A stretch of 64,000 nucleotides of DNA from Confluentibacter sediminis (GCF_003258355.1 NZ_QKPO01000010.1:1-64000); one strand, 5' to 3'. Numbered from the stretch's first letter, positions 9,657-19,599 are shown. Notes: generated by a model not told the origin, from the sequence alone. Translations and numbers: made by a program.

Positions 9657-10766
9657 TTACTTTAAGCTTTTTTTGTAAAGAGTAGGTGTAGTTTTAGTGT
9701 GTTTTTTAAATGCGAAGTTAAAGGCGCTTTTTGAATTAAAACCAGATTCATAAACAATTTCCAAGATGGTTTTTCCGGAGTTTTTGTTTTGTTTGATTAA
9801 TCTTTTGGCTTCTTCAATACGAAAGCCGTTAATGTAATCTTGAAAAGAGGTTTGATAACAAGCATTAATAAACTGTGATAATTGACGTTCTTTAATTTTC
9901 ATTTTTGAAGCCAATTCGGATAGAGTCAGATTAAATTCCAGATAAGGTTTTTTCTCATTCATGAAGGACTCCAATAAGTTATTTAAATTATCAACATCAT
10001 CTTTAGAAAACAGTAAATTCTTGGAAGTTTTTGTTTGTTCGCCCAAATGTGATCCCAATAAGGCTTTCACCAATATGATAGAAAAATATAAAAAATATAA
10101 AAGAATGGTTACTAATAAATAGGTTGAAGTTTCTTTAAATCCACTAGTAAAATAAACAATCCCTGCCACATTATTACACAAACAAGTAATAAAGTATCCA
10201 TAAATAATAAATCGATTCCATTGCATTTTAATAGTAAAGTGGCTGCTTTTTACTTTAGTTTCTTTAGAGAAATGTTCCAAAGTAATAATTGAAGTAATAT
10301 TATATACTAATACTTGTAGAGCGGTGATTACACTTAGAATCTTTCTAAAAGATAAATTAAATAATTCCTGAGAATTAAGAATTTCCCTTTTCTCTTCTAG
10401 AGAGTGAAAATGATAAAAGGCAAGAAAATATATGCTTAATAAAGCAAAAGGAAGGTAATGAAGTAAGTACTTGCGCTTAAAAACAAAAGGATTGGTGGTT
10501 TCGGATTTTATATACAAATACATGGTAGGTCCCCATACTAAAAAAAATGGCGTACATATATATGCTAGAAACGGATATAATTTAAGTGTTATGTCGAAAT
10601 GCAACCAAAAGAGCATATCAACGGAACTTAGAATTTGAGCAAAGAAAAAGAAAACCATTAATTTGTTGGAAACTGAGCGATGCCCTTTATACAATAAAAC
10701 ACCAATTAATGGTATTTGTACAAAAATGGTAAGAATATGAATAATATCAATTGGCTTAAAATTCAC
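9657..10766 (-). CDS. Membrane-anchored AraC family transcriptional regulator
   Basis: The 369-residue protein has about seven hydrophobic helices over residues 8-235, then a soluble AraC/XylS helix-turn-helix domain at the C-terminus (about residues 268-369). The two HTH units are visible as LSELASKMKIKERQLSQFIN and ILEIVYESGFNSKSAFNFAF, followed by the conserved TPTLYKKSL. This architecture (7TM sensor fused to AraC output) is common in Flavobacteriia. The signal is unknown. It stands alone, so its targets cannot be inferred from context, although the adjacent propeller pair on the same strand is a candidate. Confidence 0.85.
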   Translation of the reverse strand: MNFKPIDIIHILTIFVQIPLIGVLLYKGHRSVSNKLMVFFFFAQILSSVDMLFWLHFDITLKLYPFLAYICTPFFLVWGPTMYLYIKSETTNPFVFKRKYLLHYLPFALLSIYFLAFYHFHSLEEKREILNSQELFNLSFRKILSVITALQVLVYNITSIITLEHFSKETKVKSSHFTIKMQWNRFIIYGYFITCLCNNVAGIVYFTSGFKETSTYLLVTILLYFLYFSIILVKALLGSHLGEQTKTSKNLLFSKDDVDNLNNLLESFMNEKKPYLEFNLTLSELASKMKIKERQLSQFINACYQTSFQDYINGFRIEEAKRLIKQNKNSGKTILEIVYESGFNSKSAFNFAFKKHTKTTPTLYKKSLK

Positions 10767-10898
10767 ATTATGTTATTTTTACAAATTACTATGGATTTCT
10801 TTAGTAAAAATATAAAAAAATTGTTTGCGGCATTAAGCACTAGATAGCTTGAGAAATTTGATTTTTCTCTTTTTTTTAATAATTTGATTTAGAACTGC

Positions 10899-10931
10899 AT
10901 TAAAACCACTTCTTTTTGAAGTGGTTTTAAT
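10899..10931 (-). terminator. Terminator of ppnP
   Basis: A 14-bp perfect inverted repeat: arms at 10899-10912 and 10918-10931 with a 5-base loop. The outer part is A/T rich and gives a T run on the minus strand, just downstream of the minus-strand ppnP stop. Confidence 0.75.
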
Positions 10932-10949
10932 CTTATATTAAGTCTAATG

Positions 10950-11231
10950 TTATTTATATTGACACAAATAAGCCGTTTGTCCAGATACTTTTACCTGAAA
11001 CTTTTTATTAGCATCAATTTGATAGGACTCTCCTGCTTTAAATGTTTTCCACTCAGATTCTCCAGGTAATTTAACAGTCATGTCACCTTCAATAACAATC
11101 ATGGTTTCATGGGTTGAAGTTCCAAATTCATAATCTCCTGCCTCCATAACACCAATGGTTGATTTTCCTGTTGAAGACGTGTATCCTAAAGATTTCACGT
11201 TACCGTTAAAATATTCATTTATTGAAATCAT
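10950..11231 (-). CDS. ppnP: Pyrimidine/purine nucleoside phosphorylase PpnP (DUF1255)
   Basis: A 93-residue single cupin domain with typical family signatures: MISINEYFNGNVKSLGY at the N-terminus, GVMEAGDYEFGT, and ETMIVIEGDMTVKLPG. The E. coli homologue (YaiE/PpnP) phosphorolyses a broad range of nucleosides to the base and ribose-1-phosphate. Length matches the family exactly. It is monocistronic, between terminators on both sides. Confidence 0.9.
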   Translation of the reverse strand: MISINEYFNGNVKSLGYTSSTGKSTIGVMEAGDYEFGTSTHETMIVIEGDMTVKLPGESEWKTFKAGESYQIDANKKFQVKVSGQTAYLCQYK

Positions 11232-11317
11232 AGATCTTATTTTTTTACGAAAATAAAGAACTTAATTGAGCTATTAAAAATGATTGGCATATTATTATTT
11301 GAAATAGTGTACATTAA

Positions 11318-11348
11318 AAAAAGCACCTATTTATTATAGGTGCTTTTT
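11318..11348 (-). terminator. Terminator of the OmpA-like gene
   Basis: AAAAAGCACCTAT (11318-11330) pairs perfectly with ATAGGTGCTTTTT (11336-11348); it follows the minus-strand gene ending at 11375. Confidence 0.8.
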
Positions 11349-11374
11349 AATTGGTATATCAAAAAATGTTTCTT

Positions 11375-12208
11375 TTAATTATTAGAAGCCATTAAAGCAA
11401 AAAACTTGTCAATATTTGGAAGAATAACAATACGGGTTCTTCTGTTTCTTGCCATGTTTTCTTTTGAGTCGTTCTCAACAAGGGGTTGATAACTACTTCT
11501 TCCGGCAGCAATCATTTTTTCGGGAGCCACCTCAAATTTTTCTTGTAATTTTCTCACTACCGACGTGGCTCTTAAAACACTTAAATCCCAATTATCGGCA
11601 ATATTTGCAGTGCTTATGGTTCTAGAGTCGGTATGACCTTCAACCATTACTTCTAAACTAGGCTCAGAATTTATAACATCAGCTAATTTTTTCAAAATAG
11701 TATCTGCTTTTGAGCTTATTTGGTAACTTCCTGTATTAAACAACATATTATCTGAAATGGAAATCATAACAACCGTTTCATTAATATCAACCGCAATATC
11801 CTCATCTTCATTCATGTTGCTGGCACTTATTGTTTTTTCTAAGTTATAGGCAATGGCTAAGTTCATGGAATCCTTAAGTGTTCTAGCCTGTCTTACTTTA
11901 TTGGCATCCACTTTAGCCAATGTTTCTCGCATGACTTTTTTCGAATTATTGGACATGATGGCTGTATTATCTCCAACAACTTCATATTTAGCATCGTTTT
12001 CTTCTTTCAAGGACGATATTTTAGAATTATATTCATCTACACGAGCTTGAATTTTATCAAATTTAGCTTCTAAGTCTTCTTTGGCTACTCGGGTTTTTTG
12101 AAGTTCACTTCTTATTTCCCCATTTTCTTGCTCTAATGCTACATATTTTTTCTTTGCAACACATGAACTTACAGTGATTGCAAGTAATAAAATTGAAATT
12201 TTTCTCAT
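11375..12208 (-). CDS. OmpA family lipoprotein
   Basis: The 277-residue protein has a lipobox (VSSCVAKKKY, Cys at about residue 16), a coiled-coil region (about residues 20-75), and a C-terminal OmpA/MotB peptidoglycan-binding domain (about residues 145-265). The latter shows the VEGHTDSR motif, NWDLSVLRATSVV and NRRTRIVI. It is probably anchored in the outer membrane and binds peptidoglycan. A paralogue with the same plan lies at 45942-46901. Monocistronic with its own terminator. Confidence 0.85.
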   Translation of the reverse strand: MRKISILLLAITVSSCVAKKKYVALEQENGEIRSELQKTRVAKEDLEAKFDKIQARVDEYNSKISSLKEENDAKYEVVGDNTAIMSNNSKKVMRETLAKVDANKVRQARTLKDSMNLAIAYNLEKTISASNMNEDEDIAVDINETVVMISISDNMLFNTGSYQISSKADTILKKLADVINSEPSLEVMVEGHTDSRTISTANIADNWDLSVLRATSVVRKLQEKFEVAPEKMIAAGRSSYQPLVENDSKENMARNRRTRIVILPNIDKFFALMASNN

Positions 12209-12412
12209 AATTTTTAATGTATTAGATTTATTTTATTTACGGCTGTAAATTAATTTTAGATGTTAAACTTTTTCAGAATGCATGCGTTTTGTAAATGTTT
12301 GACTATAAAAATTTAGGAAAAATTAATTTAAAACAATTAATACAGAATAACTTAGGATTCAATGTAATAATAATATTTACTTGTCAAAATCCATAAATTT
12401 TAATCCAAAAAA

Positions 12413-12440
12413 AATGGTCAGACTTTAAAATCTGACCATT
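12413..12440 (-). terminator. Terminator of the odhA-odhB unit
   Basis: AATGGTCAGA (12413-12422) pairs with TCTGACCATT (12431-12440); an A run on the plus strand gives the T tract of the minus-strand transcript. Confidence 0.8.
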
Positions 12441-12464
12441 TTTTAAACTGATTATAATATGATA

Positions 12465-13673
12465 TTAAAGCTCTAATGCTTTTTTAATGTCATTATTCAT
12501 TAATAATTCTGTAGGGTTTTCTAAAGCTTCTTTAACGGCAACCAAGAAACCTACACTTTCTTTACCATCAATAATTCTGTGATCGTAAGATAGAGCTACG
12601 TACATAACAGGACGTATTTCAACCTTACCATTAACCGCAACAGGTCTTTCAACTATGTTGTGCATACCTAAAATACCACTTTGAGGTGGGTTAATAATAG
12701 GAGTGGAAAGCATACTTCCAAACACACCACCATTGGTAATTGTAAACGTTCCTCCCGTCATTTCATCAACAGTAATTTGACCATCGCGCGCGCGTAGTGC
12801 TAAACGTTTTACTTCAGATTCTACACCTCTAAAACTTAAGTTTTCTGCATTTCGTATAACTGGCACCATCAATCCTTTTGGTCCAGAAACAGCAATACTG
12901 ATGTCGTAGAAATCGTAACTTACCATTTCATTACCATCAATCATGGAGTTTACGGCTGGATACATTTTTAAAGCTCTTACTACAGCTAATGTGAAGAAAC
13001 TCATAAATCCTAAACCAACACCGTGTTTAGTTTTGAAGGTTTCTTTATGCTCATCACGCAAAGCAAAAATAGCAGACATATCCACCTCATTAAATGTGGT
13101 TAACATGGCTGTTGTGTTTTTAGCTTCAACTAAACGTTCTGCCACTTTACGGCGTAACATGGACATTTTGCTTCTTGTAGCTCCTCTGCTTCCCCCCGTA
13201 GGTGTTCCCATAGAAGGCACGGCATTTATAGCGTCTTCTTTGGTTACTCTACCGTCTTTTCCAGTTCCAGAAATAGCAGAAGCTTCCATACCTTTTTCAG
13301 CTAAAATTTTCTTGGCAGCTGGGCTAGCAGAACCAGTAGCATATGTTTTGGTTTCAGAAGTTGCTGGTTTTGGAGTTTCAGCCTTAGGAGCTTCTTCTTT
13401 CTTTTCTGTTTTTGGTGCATCTCCTTCAGGTTTAGCTGCACTCGTATCAATTAAACATACTATGGCACCTACAGCAACAGCGTCCCCTTCTTCCGCTTTT
13501 AGTGTAATAATACCACTTGCTTCCGCAGGAAGTTCCAGGGTTGCTTTATCACTATCTACTTCAGCAATAGCTTGATCTTTTTCTACATAATCACCATCTT
13601 CTACTAGCCAGGATGCTATTTCCACTTCTTTAATGGACTCGCCTGGCGAAGGTACTTTCATTTCTAAAATCAT
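12465..13673 (-). CDS. odhB: 2-oxoglutarate dehydrogenase E2, dihydrolipoyllysine succinyltransferase
   Basis: Domains in order: lipoyl domain (residues 1-77, lipoylated K43 in [12 protein letters not shown]), an Ala/Pro/Lys linker, a peripheral subunit-binding domain (about 115-150, [13 protein letters not shown]), and the catalytic acyltransferase domain (about 170-402) with the active-site H365 and D369 in SYDHRIIDG. The single lipoyl domain and the pairing with the E1 gene 25 bp upstream identify it as the 2-oxoglutarate rather than pyruvate complex. It acts in the TCA cycle to form succinyl-CoA. Confidence 0.95.
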   Translation of the reverse strand: MILEMKVPSPGESIKEVEIASWLVEDGDYVEKDQAIAEVDSDKATLELPAEASGIITLKAEEGDAVAVGAIVCLIDTSAAKPEGDAPKTEKKEEAPKAETPKPATSETKTYATGSASPAAKKILAEKGMEASAISGTGKDGRVTKEDAINAVPSMGTPTGGSRGATRSKMSMLRRKVAERLVEAKNTTAMLTTFNEVDMSAIFALRDEHKETFKTKHGVGLGFMSFFTLAVVRALKMYPAVNSMIDGNEMVSYDFYDISIAVSGPKGLMVPVIRNAENLSFRGVESEVKRLALRARDGQITVDEMTGGTFTITNGGVFGSMLSTPIINPPQSGILGMHNIVERPVAVNGKVEIRPVMYVALSYDHRIIDGKESVGFLVAVKEALENPTELLMNNDIKKALEL

Positions 13674-13698
13674 TCTTTATAATTTTATTTTAACTATT

Positions 13699-16440
13699 TT
13701 AAACTATATCAAAAACAGTATTGATAACTGCTTGTTGTCTTTTTTTATCTCGAGTATTAGAGCCAGGTGCAGGCACTGAACTATATGGTCTTGCAGCCAC
13801 CTCTAATTTCACTAAAGGCATACGTTCTACCATGTAACTCCAAGCTCCCATATTTCTCGGTTCTTCTTGCGCCCAAATATATTTTTCTACGTTAGAGTAC
13901 TTATTTATAACAGATTGTATTTTCTCTAAATGTAATGGAAATAGTTGTTCTATTCTCACTAATGCCACATCATTTCTTTCAAGTTTTTCACGTTGTGCCT
14001 CTAAATCATAATAAAATTTACCAGTACAGAATACTAATTTTTTTACATTTTTAGGGTCAATAACATCATCAATAACTTCTTGAAAATGTCCATCTGCCAA
14101 CTCCTTAATAGATGAAACAGCTTTAGGATGCCTCAATAAACTTTTTGGTGTAAACACAATTAAAGGTTTTCTATAATCCAGTTTCATTTGACGACGCAAT
14201 AAATGAAAAAGGTTAGCAGGTGTTGTACAGTCTGCCACAAACATATTGTCATTACCACATAATTGTAAATAACGCTCAATTCTAGCAGATGAATGTTCAG
14301 ACCCTTGACCCTCATAACCATGCGGTAATAATACTACAATGCCGTTTTGTGTTTTCCATTTATCTTCTGCAGCAGAAAGATATTGATCAAAAATGATTTG
14401 AGCACCATTACTAAAATCACCAAATTGAGCTTCCCAAATAGTTAGTGTATTTGGATTGGCCATGGCGTATCCATAATCAAATCCAAGAACAGCGTATTCT
14501 GATAAAAGTGAATTGTAAATATCCATTTTACCTTTGTTATGTGGATTGGTGTTTAATAGGTTAATACGTTCTTCAGATATTTCATCACGTAAAATAGCAT
14601 GACGATGGCTAAATGTACCACGCTCGACATCTTGACCGGAAATACGGATATTAAACCCTTCTTCCATTAAACTACCATAAGCCAATGTTTCACCCATGCC
14701 CCAATCTAAAGTATCGGTTTCAAAAACCATACTGGCTCTTCCTTCTAGAATTCTTTCGGCTTTTCTAACAAATTTTACATCTTGTGGAACAGTGGAAACA
14801 ATTTTAGCAATGTTTTTTAGTTTATCTACTGAATAAGACGTGTCTTCATTCATGAGCATCGCATCTAAACCTTTTCGCGTAAAAGCGTTCCAACGTTCTT
14901 GCATAAACTCTCTTACCTTTGAAGCATTTAACTCTTTTGCTTTGGTATATTCTTTTTCAAGAGTGTTTTTAAATTCTTCGTTAATAGCTTGAACATAATC
15001 TTTATCAATAGTATTTTCTGCGATTAACTTTGACGCATATATATCAAAAGGATCAGGATGTTTTGCTATTTCTTTATATAGTTTAGGTTGTGTGAATCTA
15101 GGCTCGTCACCTTCATTATGTCCATATTTTCTGTATCCTAATAAATCTATATAAACATCTTTTTTATAGCGCATTCTATAATCTAATGCCAACTCTACAG
15201 CATGGACAACGGCTTCAGCATCATCGGAGTTTACATGTAGTACGGGTGACAAAGTTACTTTAGCTATATCTGTACAATAGGTGCTTGAACGAGCATCTAA
15301 ATAATTAGTTGTAAAACCAATTTGGTTATTAACAACAATATGGATGGTTCCGCCTGTTTTATAACCATTAAGTTGACTCATTTGAGCTACTTCATAGACA
15401 ATGCCTTGACCTGCAATGGCAGCATCACCATGGACGATAATGGGTAATATTTTAGAATTATCGCCATCGTAATCACTATCAATTTTTGCTCTGGTAATAC
15501 CTTCGGCTACGGAAGCAACGGTTTCTAAGTGTGATGGATTTGGCACCAAATTCATCTTAATGTTTTTACCGTTCTGATAAGTTTTATCAAGTGTTAATCC
15601 CAAATGATATTTTACATCACCATCAATATGCTCATCTTCAAAATCCTTACCATCAAACTCACTAAAAAGCTCATGGGCCGGTTTTCTAAATATATTTATT
15701 AAAGTGCTTAAACGACCACGATGTGCCATTCCTAACACACATTCTTTAACTTGGTATTTTTCAACAGCATAAAAAAGTGTGTTACTTATGGCGGGAATTA
15801 AAGATTCTCCACCTTCTAAAGAAAAACGTTTTTGCCCAACATATTTGGTTTGCAAAAAGTTTTCAAAAGTGACTGCTTGGTTTAGCTTAGAAAGAATGTA
15901 TTTTTTCTTTTCTGCTGAAAAATTTGGTTGATTGTCATTTAAGTTTAATTTCTCTTGCCACCATTTGATAACATCCGGATTACGCAGGTACATATATTCC
16001 ACACCAATAGAGCTGCAATAAATACGGCCTAAGTGTTTGATGATTTCTCTTAGAGTTTGCACGCCAATCCCTAAAATCTCTCCAGCATTAAAAGTAGTGT
16101 CTAAATCATTAGTGGACAGACCGAAATTTTCAATCTCTAGGGTTGGAGAATAACTTCTCCTATCTCTCACTGGATTGGTTTTGGTAAATAAATGACCACG
16201 CATTCTGTAACCATCTATAAGCTTAACAACTTTAAATTCCTTTTCTAGTTTTTCGGGAATTTGTGTTGATACGCCTTCTATAATTTCACCAGTTAAGCCA
16301 TAACTCTCACTACCAAAGTCGTAACCTTGGAAAAAGGCTCGCCAGCTTGGCTCAACAGAGTCAGGGTTTTGTAAATATTGATCGTATAAATCGGCAAAAT
16401 ATGCCGTATGTGCTGCGTTTAAAAATGAAAATTTATCCAT
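13699..16440 (-). CDS. odhA: 2-oxoglutarate dehydrogenase E1 component
   Basis: The 913-residue thiamine diphosphate enzyme decarboxylates 2-oxoglutarate in the TCA cycle. The N-terminus has the family lead FLNAAHTAYFADLYDQYL with EPSWRAFF. The catalytic part shows VLGMAHRGRL, the ThDP/Mg motif (HGDAAIAGQG ... NNQIGFTT) and a transketolase-like pyrimidine domain (GQDVERGTFSHRHA). The C-terminal domain ends in VFDIV. It is upstream of odhB in the same operon. A -7-like TATTTTTG lies on the minus strand at 16487-16480. Confidence 0.95.
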   Translation of the reverse strand: MDKFSFLNAAHTAYFADLYDQYLQNPDSVEPSWRAFFQGYDFGSESYGLTGEIIEGVSTQIPEKLEKEFKVVKLIDGYRMRGHLFTKTNPVRDRRSYSPTLEIENFGLSTNDLDTTFNAGEILGIGVQTLREIIKHLGRIYCSSIGVEYMYLRNPDVIKWWQEKLNLNDNQPNFSAEKKKYILSKLNQAVTFENFLQTKYVGQKRFSLEGGESLIPAISNTLFYAVEKYQVKECVLGMAHRGRLSTLINIFRKPAHELFSEFDGKDFEDEHIDGDVKYHLGLTLDKTYQNGKNIKMNLVPNPSHLETVASVAEGITRAKIDSDYDGDNSKILPIIVHGDAAIAGQGIVYEVAQMSQLNGYKTGGTIHIVVNNQIGFTTNYLDARSSTYCTDIAKVTLSPVLHVNSDDAEAVVHAVELALDYRMRYKKDVYIDLLGYRKYGHNEGDEPRFTQPKLYKEIAKHPDPFDIYASKLIAENTIDKDYVQAINEEFKNTLEKEYTKAKELNASKVREFMQERWNAFTRKGLDAMLMNEDTSYSVDKLKNIAKIVSTVPQDVKFVRKAERILEGRASMVFETDTLDWGMGETLAYGSLMEEGFNIRISGQDVERGTFSHRHAILRDEISEERINLLNTNPHNKGKMDIYNSLLSEYAVLGFDYGYAMANPNTLTIWEAQFGDFSNGAQIIFDQYLSAAEDKWKTQNGIVVLLPHGYEGQGSEHSSARIERYLQLCGNDNMFVADCTTPANLFHLLRRQMKLDYRKPLIVFTPKSLLRHPKAVSSIKELADGHFQEVIDDVIDPKNVKKLVFCTGKFYYDLEAQREKLERNDVALVRIEQLFPLHLEKIQSVINKYSNVEKYIWAQEEPRNMGAWSYMVERMPLVKLEVAARPYSSVPAPGSNTRDKKRQQAVINTVFDIV

Positions 16441-16479
16441 TATAATTAATACTTCAGAAAAGTGATTTCAAAATTCCGT

Positions 16480-16487
16480 CAAAAATA
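16480..16487 (-). promoter_or_regulatory. Putative -7 element of the odhA-odhB promoter
   Basis: The minus strand reads TATTTTTG, matching TAnnTTTG, about 40 bp before the odhA start. No clear -33 TTG is seen at the usual spacing. Confidence 0.4.
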
Positions 16488-16596
16488 CAACTTTTACTAA
16501 AAATAGAAGTTTCTTTTAATATATTTATAAGAGTTTTAGATTCCTTTTCATCAATAAGTTGGGGATTTAGTTAATTTGTTAAAAAATCACACTTGA

Positions 16597-17124
16597 ATGA
16601 ATAAAAAAATAACAATTCATAAAAAAGCAGTCTTTATTTGTGTGCTTTTTTTCTGTTTTAATAATTTGATACAATCTCAACAGTCCAATGATTTTTGGAA
16701 TCATGTACGATTTGGTGGCGGGATAGGATTGGGGTTTGGTGATGGCTTTTTTAGCGGCACTTTAGCCCCTAGTGCCGTTTATGAATTTAACGAAACACTT
16801 GCTTTAGGTTTGGGATTGAATGGCACTATAAATAATAGAAAAGGGTTTTATAAATCGACCATTTATGGAGGAAGTGTCATTAGCTTGGTAAATGTGATTC
16901 CTAAATTACAAATTTCAGCTGAATTTGAAGAGCTTAGGGTGAATCGGAAATATGATGCTTTTTATAATCTTCCAGAGGATAATTATTGGTCGCCCGCATT
17001 ATTTGTGGGCTTAGGCTATAGAAGTGGCAACGTTACGTTAGGTGTTAGATATGACGTTTTGTATGATGATGAAAGAAGTATTTATGCCGATGCTTGGATG
17101 CCTTTTGTTAGGTTTTATTTCTAA
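16597..17124 (+). CDS. Predicted outer-membrane beta-barrel protein
   Basis: The 175-residue protein has a signal peptide (about residues 1-27, ending NLIQSQQ), then alternating glycine/aromatic strands (FGGGIGLGFGDGFFSG, ALGLGLNG, VGLGYRSGNVTLGVRYDV). It ends in FVRFYF, the terminal phenylalanine typical of barrel proteins recognised by BAM. It is divergent from odhA. Similar small proteins next to the dehydrogenase genes in this family sometimes carry names derived from that neighbour; nothing in the sequence supports an enzymatic role. Its 3' end overlaps the convergent minus-strand gene by 17 bp. Confidence 0.65.
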   Translation: MNKKITIHKKAVFICVLFFCFNNLIQSQQSNDFWNHVRFGGGIGLGFGDGFFSGTLAPSAVYEFNETLALGLGLNGTINNRKGFYKSTIYGGSVISLVNVIPKLQISAEFEELRVNRKYDAFYNLPEDNYWSPALFVGLGYRSGNVTLGVRYDVLYDDERSIYADAWMPFVRFYF

Positions 17125-17455
17125 ACCAAACCTTTTGCCATTCGCGTTTTAAAATTAAAAACGACACCTCTTCCGATAGTTTAAGGGTATCATCTCCATT
17201 TAAGGCTTTTACCTTATTTTCAGGTACATCTATAATGTAAAGTAGGTTTAGGTAATCGGCAAATTTTTCTTGGATTAGCTTATAAATGGTTTCATGAAGC
17301 ATGAGCTTTAAACTTGTGGGCAATATATCTTCATGAAAATCTAAATCAACATTGGCAAATTTAAAATCTTTGTTAAGTTGAAGAACCAAGTTTTTATATA
17401 AATTTAATTGATTGGCTTCATTAACCAAATCTTCAAAGGTGGTTGGCAACTGCAT
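17108..17455 (-). CDS. Conserved-looking small protein of unknown function
   Basis: This 115-residue soluble protein has no signal peptide or membrane helix. It is rich in Leu/Lys/Asn and has no motif I recognise. It starts where the polyprenyl synthetase gene ends (one-base overlap), so it is translationally coupled to that gene. The pair was probably kept together, but a role in isoprenoid synthesis is only guilt by association. Confidence 0.6.
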   Translation of the reverse strand: MQLPTTFEDLVNEANQLNLYKNLVLQLNKDFKFANVDLDFHEDILPTSLKLMLHETIYKLIQEKFADYLNLLYIIDVPENKVKALNGDDTLKLSEEVSFLILKREWQKVWFRNKT

Positions 17456-18429
17456 TATATAGTTCTATTCATTAATTGATTACCAAAAGCTTTTAAAAGT
17501 TCTTTTTTGTCTTGAGAAATATTCAAAGCATCTAAAACCGAAAAGGCTTTAGTCGTATAGAATTTGATTTCTTTTTGAGTCGCTTCAGCGGATCCTGTTG
17601 TTAAAAAGAGTGTTTTTACTTGCTCAATTTTGAAAAGGTTATCAATAGGTTTTTCATTAAATAACTTTGATAAATAGTGTTTTTCATTCTCTTTAGCAAA
17701 CTCCAAAGCTTTAAGGTACAAATAGGTTTTCTTATTTTCTATAATATCGCCACCAACTTGTTTGCCAAATGTTTTAGGGTCTCCAAAAGCATCTAGATAG
17801 TCATCTTGCAACTGAAAAGCAATACCTAAATTTTTACCAAACTCATAAATATTATTTTGGTCTTTTTCCGAAGCATTAGCAACAATTGCTCCCATTTTCA
17901 TGGCAGCACCAACCAAAACGGCGGTTTTGTATTCAATCATTTTTAGATATTCAGGAATGGTAACATCATTTCTAATCTCAAAATCAACATCATATTGCTG
18001 TCCTTCACAAACTTCTATAGCTGTTTTGCTAAATAATTTCGCCAGTGCTTGAAATGTTTGGGCATTATAATTTTCAAATAATTGATAAGCCATAATCAAC
18101 ATGGCATCGCCAGAGAGAATCCCTGTATTAATGTCCCATTTTTCATGTACGGTTTCATGCCCGCGTCGCAAAGGTGCGTCATCCATAATATCATCATGAA
18201 CCAATGAAAAATTATGAAATACTTCTATGCTCAAAGCAGCATTTAACGCCTGCGTGTAATGGCCATTAAAAATCTCGGCGGTCATTAACGTTAAAACAGG
18301 TCTTAGGCGTTTCCCTCCCAATTGTAAAATGTAATTTATGGGAGTATATAAATTAGCTGGTTCCCTTTTTTTGGTGAAACCTTCTAAATATGATGTAAAT
18401 GTCTCTTGATAAAATTTTACGCGCTGCAT
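17455..18429 (-). CDS. Polyprenyl synthetase (trans-isoprenyl diphosphate synthase)
   Basis: Both aspartate-rich motifs are visible: first DDIMDDAPLRRG (FARM) and second QLQDDYLDAFGD (SARM), with GGKRLRPVL at the N-terminus. These enzymes elongate allylic diphosphates with IPP. Chain length (farnesyl, geranylgeranyl or longer) cannot be decided from reading, although two residues N-terminal of the FARM are small/hydrophilic, which permits products of C15 or longer. I use the ATG at 18429 (MQRVKFYQ); the longer reading to 18465 adds a hydrophobic leader not expected in the family. dxs at 30.7 kb supplies the same pathway. Confidence 0.9.
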   Translation of the reverse strand: MQRVKFYQETFTSYLEGFTKKREPANLYTPINYILQLGGKRLRPVLTLMTAEIFNGHYTQALNAALSIEVFHNFSLVHDDIMDDAPLRRGHETVHEKWDINTGILSGDAMLIMAYQLFENYNAQTFQALAKLFSKTAIEVCEGQQYDVDFEIRNDVTIPEYLKMIEYKTAVLVGAAMKMGAIVANASEKDQNNIYEFGKNLGIAFQLQDDYLDAFGDPKTFGKQVGGDIIENKKTYLYLKALEFAKENEKHYLSKLFNEKPIDNLFKIEQVKTLFLTTGSAEATQKEIKFYTTKAFSVLDALNISQDKKELLKAFGNQLMNRTI

Positions 18430-18559
18430 TTGACAAAAATACATGAAAAGCCTTAATAATAACAACCTATTTATTGTGCCAATTACAAAAATTATAATGA
18501 CTTACTTTAATTTTATAAATAATTTAAAGTAAAACACGGTTTCATTCGTCTTATATAAC

Positions 18560-19138
18560 ATGAGGCCACCTGAACCCTTTACTATGTCCAAAAAAGAAAA
18601 GGAACATATTATTTCGCATACTGTAAGTAAGTATGGTGAAAAGCTTATGACTTTCATAAAACCGAAAGTTAGAAGTTCAGAGGATGCAGAGGATATTTTG
18701 CAGGAGGTTTGGTTTCAACTGAGCAATCTTACCAATATATCGGACATTGTAAATATTAGTAGTTGGTTGTTTTCCGTAACGCGGAATAAAATAACTGATA
18801 ATTACCGAAAAAAGAAAACGAAAAATTTAGAGGATTACAGTTTTGAAGACGATAGCGAAACATTTATTATCAAGGATATTTTGTTGATAGATAGTGCATC
18901 TCCAGAGTTAAAACTTTTTCAAGATGATATTTGGCAAGCACTTTTAAACGCGCTTGATGAACTTCCAGAGAAACAACGTAAGGTGTATGTGGAAAATGAG
19001 TTTAACAACAAAACACTTCAACAAATTGCAGATGATGAAGGGGAAAACGTAAAAACGATTATAAGTAGAAAAACCTATGCTATCAGGCATTTAAGGCTAA
19101 AGCTAAATTTATTATATCAAGACTTAAACAACGATTAA
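18560..19138 (+). CDS. ECF RNA polymerase sigma factor
   Basis: The 192-residue protein has sigma region 2 (about residues 30-95, with EDAEDILQEVWFQL and SWLFSVTRNKITDNYRKK) and region 4 (about 130-185, LDELPEKQRKVYVENEFNN, then QQIADDEGENVKTIISRKTYAIRHLRLKL). An alternative ATG at 18584 (MSKKEKEHI) would remove eight residues and is also plausible. The next gene, 10 bp downstream, encodes a small membrane protein that may modulate it, though it is not a classical anti-sigma factor. Confidence 0.85.
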   Translation: MRPPEPFTMSKKEKEHIISHTVSKYGEKLMTFIKPKVRSSEDAEDILQEVWFQLSNLTNISDIVNISSWLFSVTRNKITDNYRKKKTKNLEDYSFEDDSETFIIKDILLIDSASPELKLFQDDIWQALLNALDELPEKQRKVYVENEFNNKTLQQIADDEGENVKTIISRKTYAIRHLRLKLNLLYQDLNND

Positions 19139-19148
19139 AAATATTATT

Positions 19149-19469
19149 ATGGACCATAGATTCAAACAAAAAAGAAAATTCTTTTTTATAGTTCCCATAG
19201 TCATTCTGTTTGGACTGTCTTTTATTGTCATGTGGCTTTGGAACGCCATTTTACCAGAAGTCATTTTTGTTAATTCCATAACCTATTGGCAAGCCATGGG
19301 AATCTTGGTATTAAGTAAAATTCTTTTCGGAGGTTTTTCAAAATGCGGAAATCATAAACATTCTATGCAAAAAAGGCGGTTTATCAATAAAATTAAAAAT
19401 ATGTCTCCAGAAGAACGCATGAAATTTAAAGAAGAATGGAAATGCCGTTTTTATAATAGGAATCAATAA
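19149..19469 (+). CDS. Small membrane protein coupled to the sigma factor gene
   Basis: The 106-residue protein has two hydrophobic segments (about residues 10-30 and 45-62), then a basic soluble tail with the phrase MSPEERMKFKEEWKCRF, reminiscent of the helical LTxxQ/Spy-like tails in metal-sensing proteins but too short to assign. Located 10 bp after the sigma gene on the same strand, so probably co-transcribed and possibly a regulator or target of it. Confidence 0.6.
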   Translation: MDHRFKQKRKFFFIVPIVILFGLSFIVMWLWNAILPEVIFVNSITYWQAMGILVLSKILFGGFSKCGNHKHSMQKRRFINKIKNMSPEERMKFKEEWKCRFYNRNQ

Positions 19470-19548
19470 TAAAGCCATCAATGATAGTCTAAAAAACATT
19501 CTGTTTTAACATGAATGTTACTAAATGGTTATTTTTAATTAAAACCAT

Positions 19549-19589
19549 GGAAACTTTTTTGGTTTTTAAAGTTTCCTATTGTAGTTTTG
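19549..19589 (+). promoter_or_regulatory. Promoter and likely TetR operator of the efflux operon
   Basis: TTG (19559-19561), 20 bp, then TAGTTTTG (19582-19589) fit the Bacteroidota promoter. A perfect 9-bp inverted repeat GGAAACTTT (19549-19557) and AAAGTTTCC (19568-19576) straddles the -33 element and the spacer, the expected place for a repressor site. The tetR ATG is at 19600, so the leader must be only a few bases long. Confidence 0.6.
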
Positions 19590-19599
19590 TGCCTTCAAA

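Noticed and set aside
12943-13575. Long reading frame opposite odhB (210 codons)
   Set aside because: A shadow of the coding strand, with hydrophobic low-information content and no start context.
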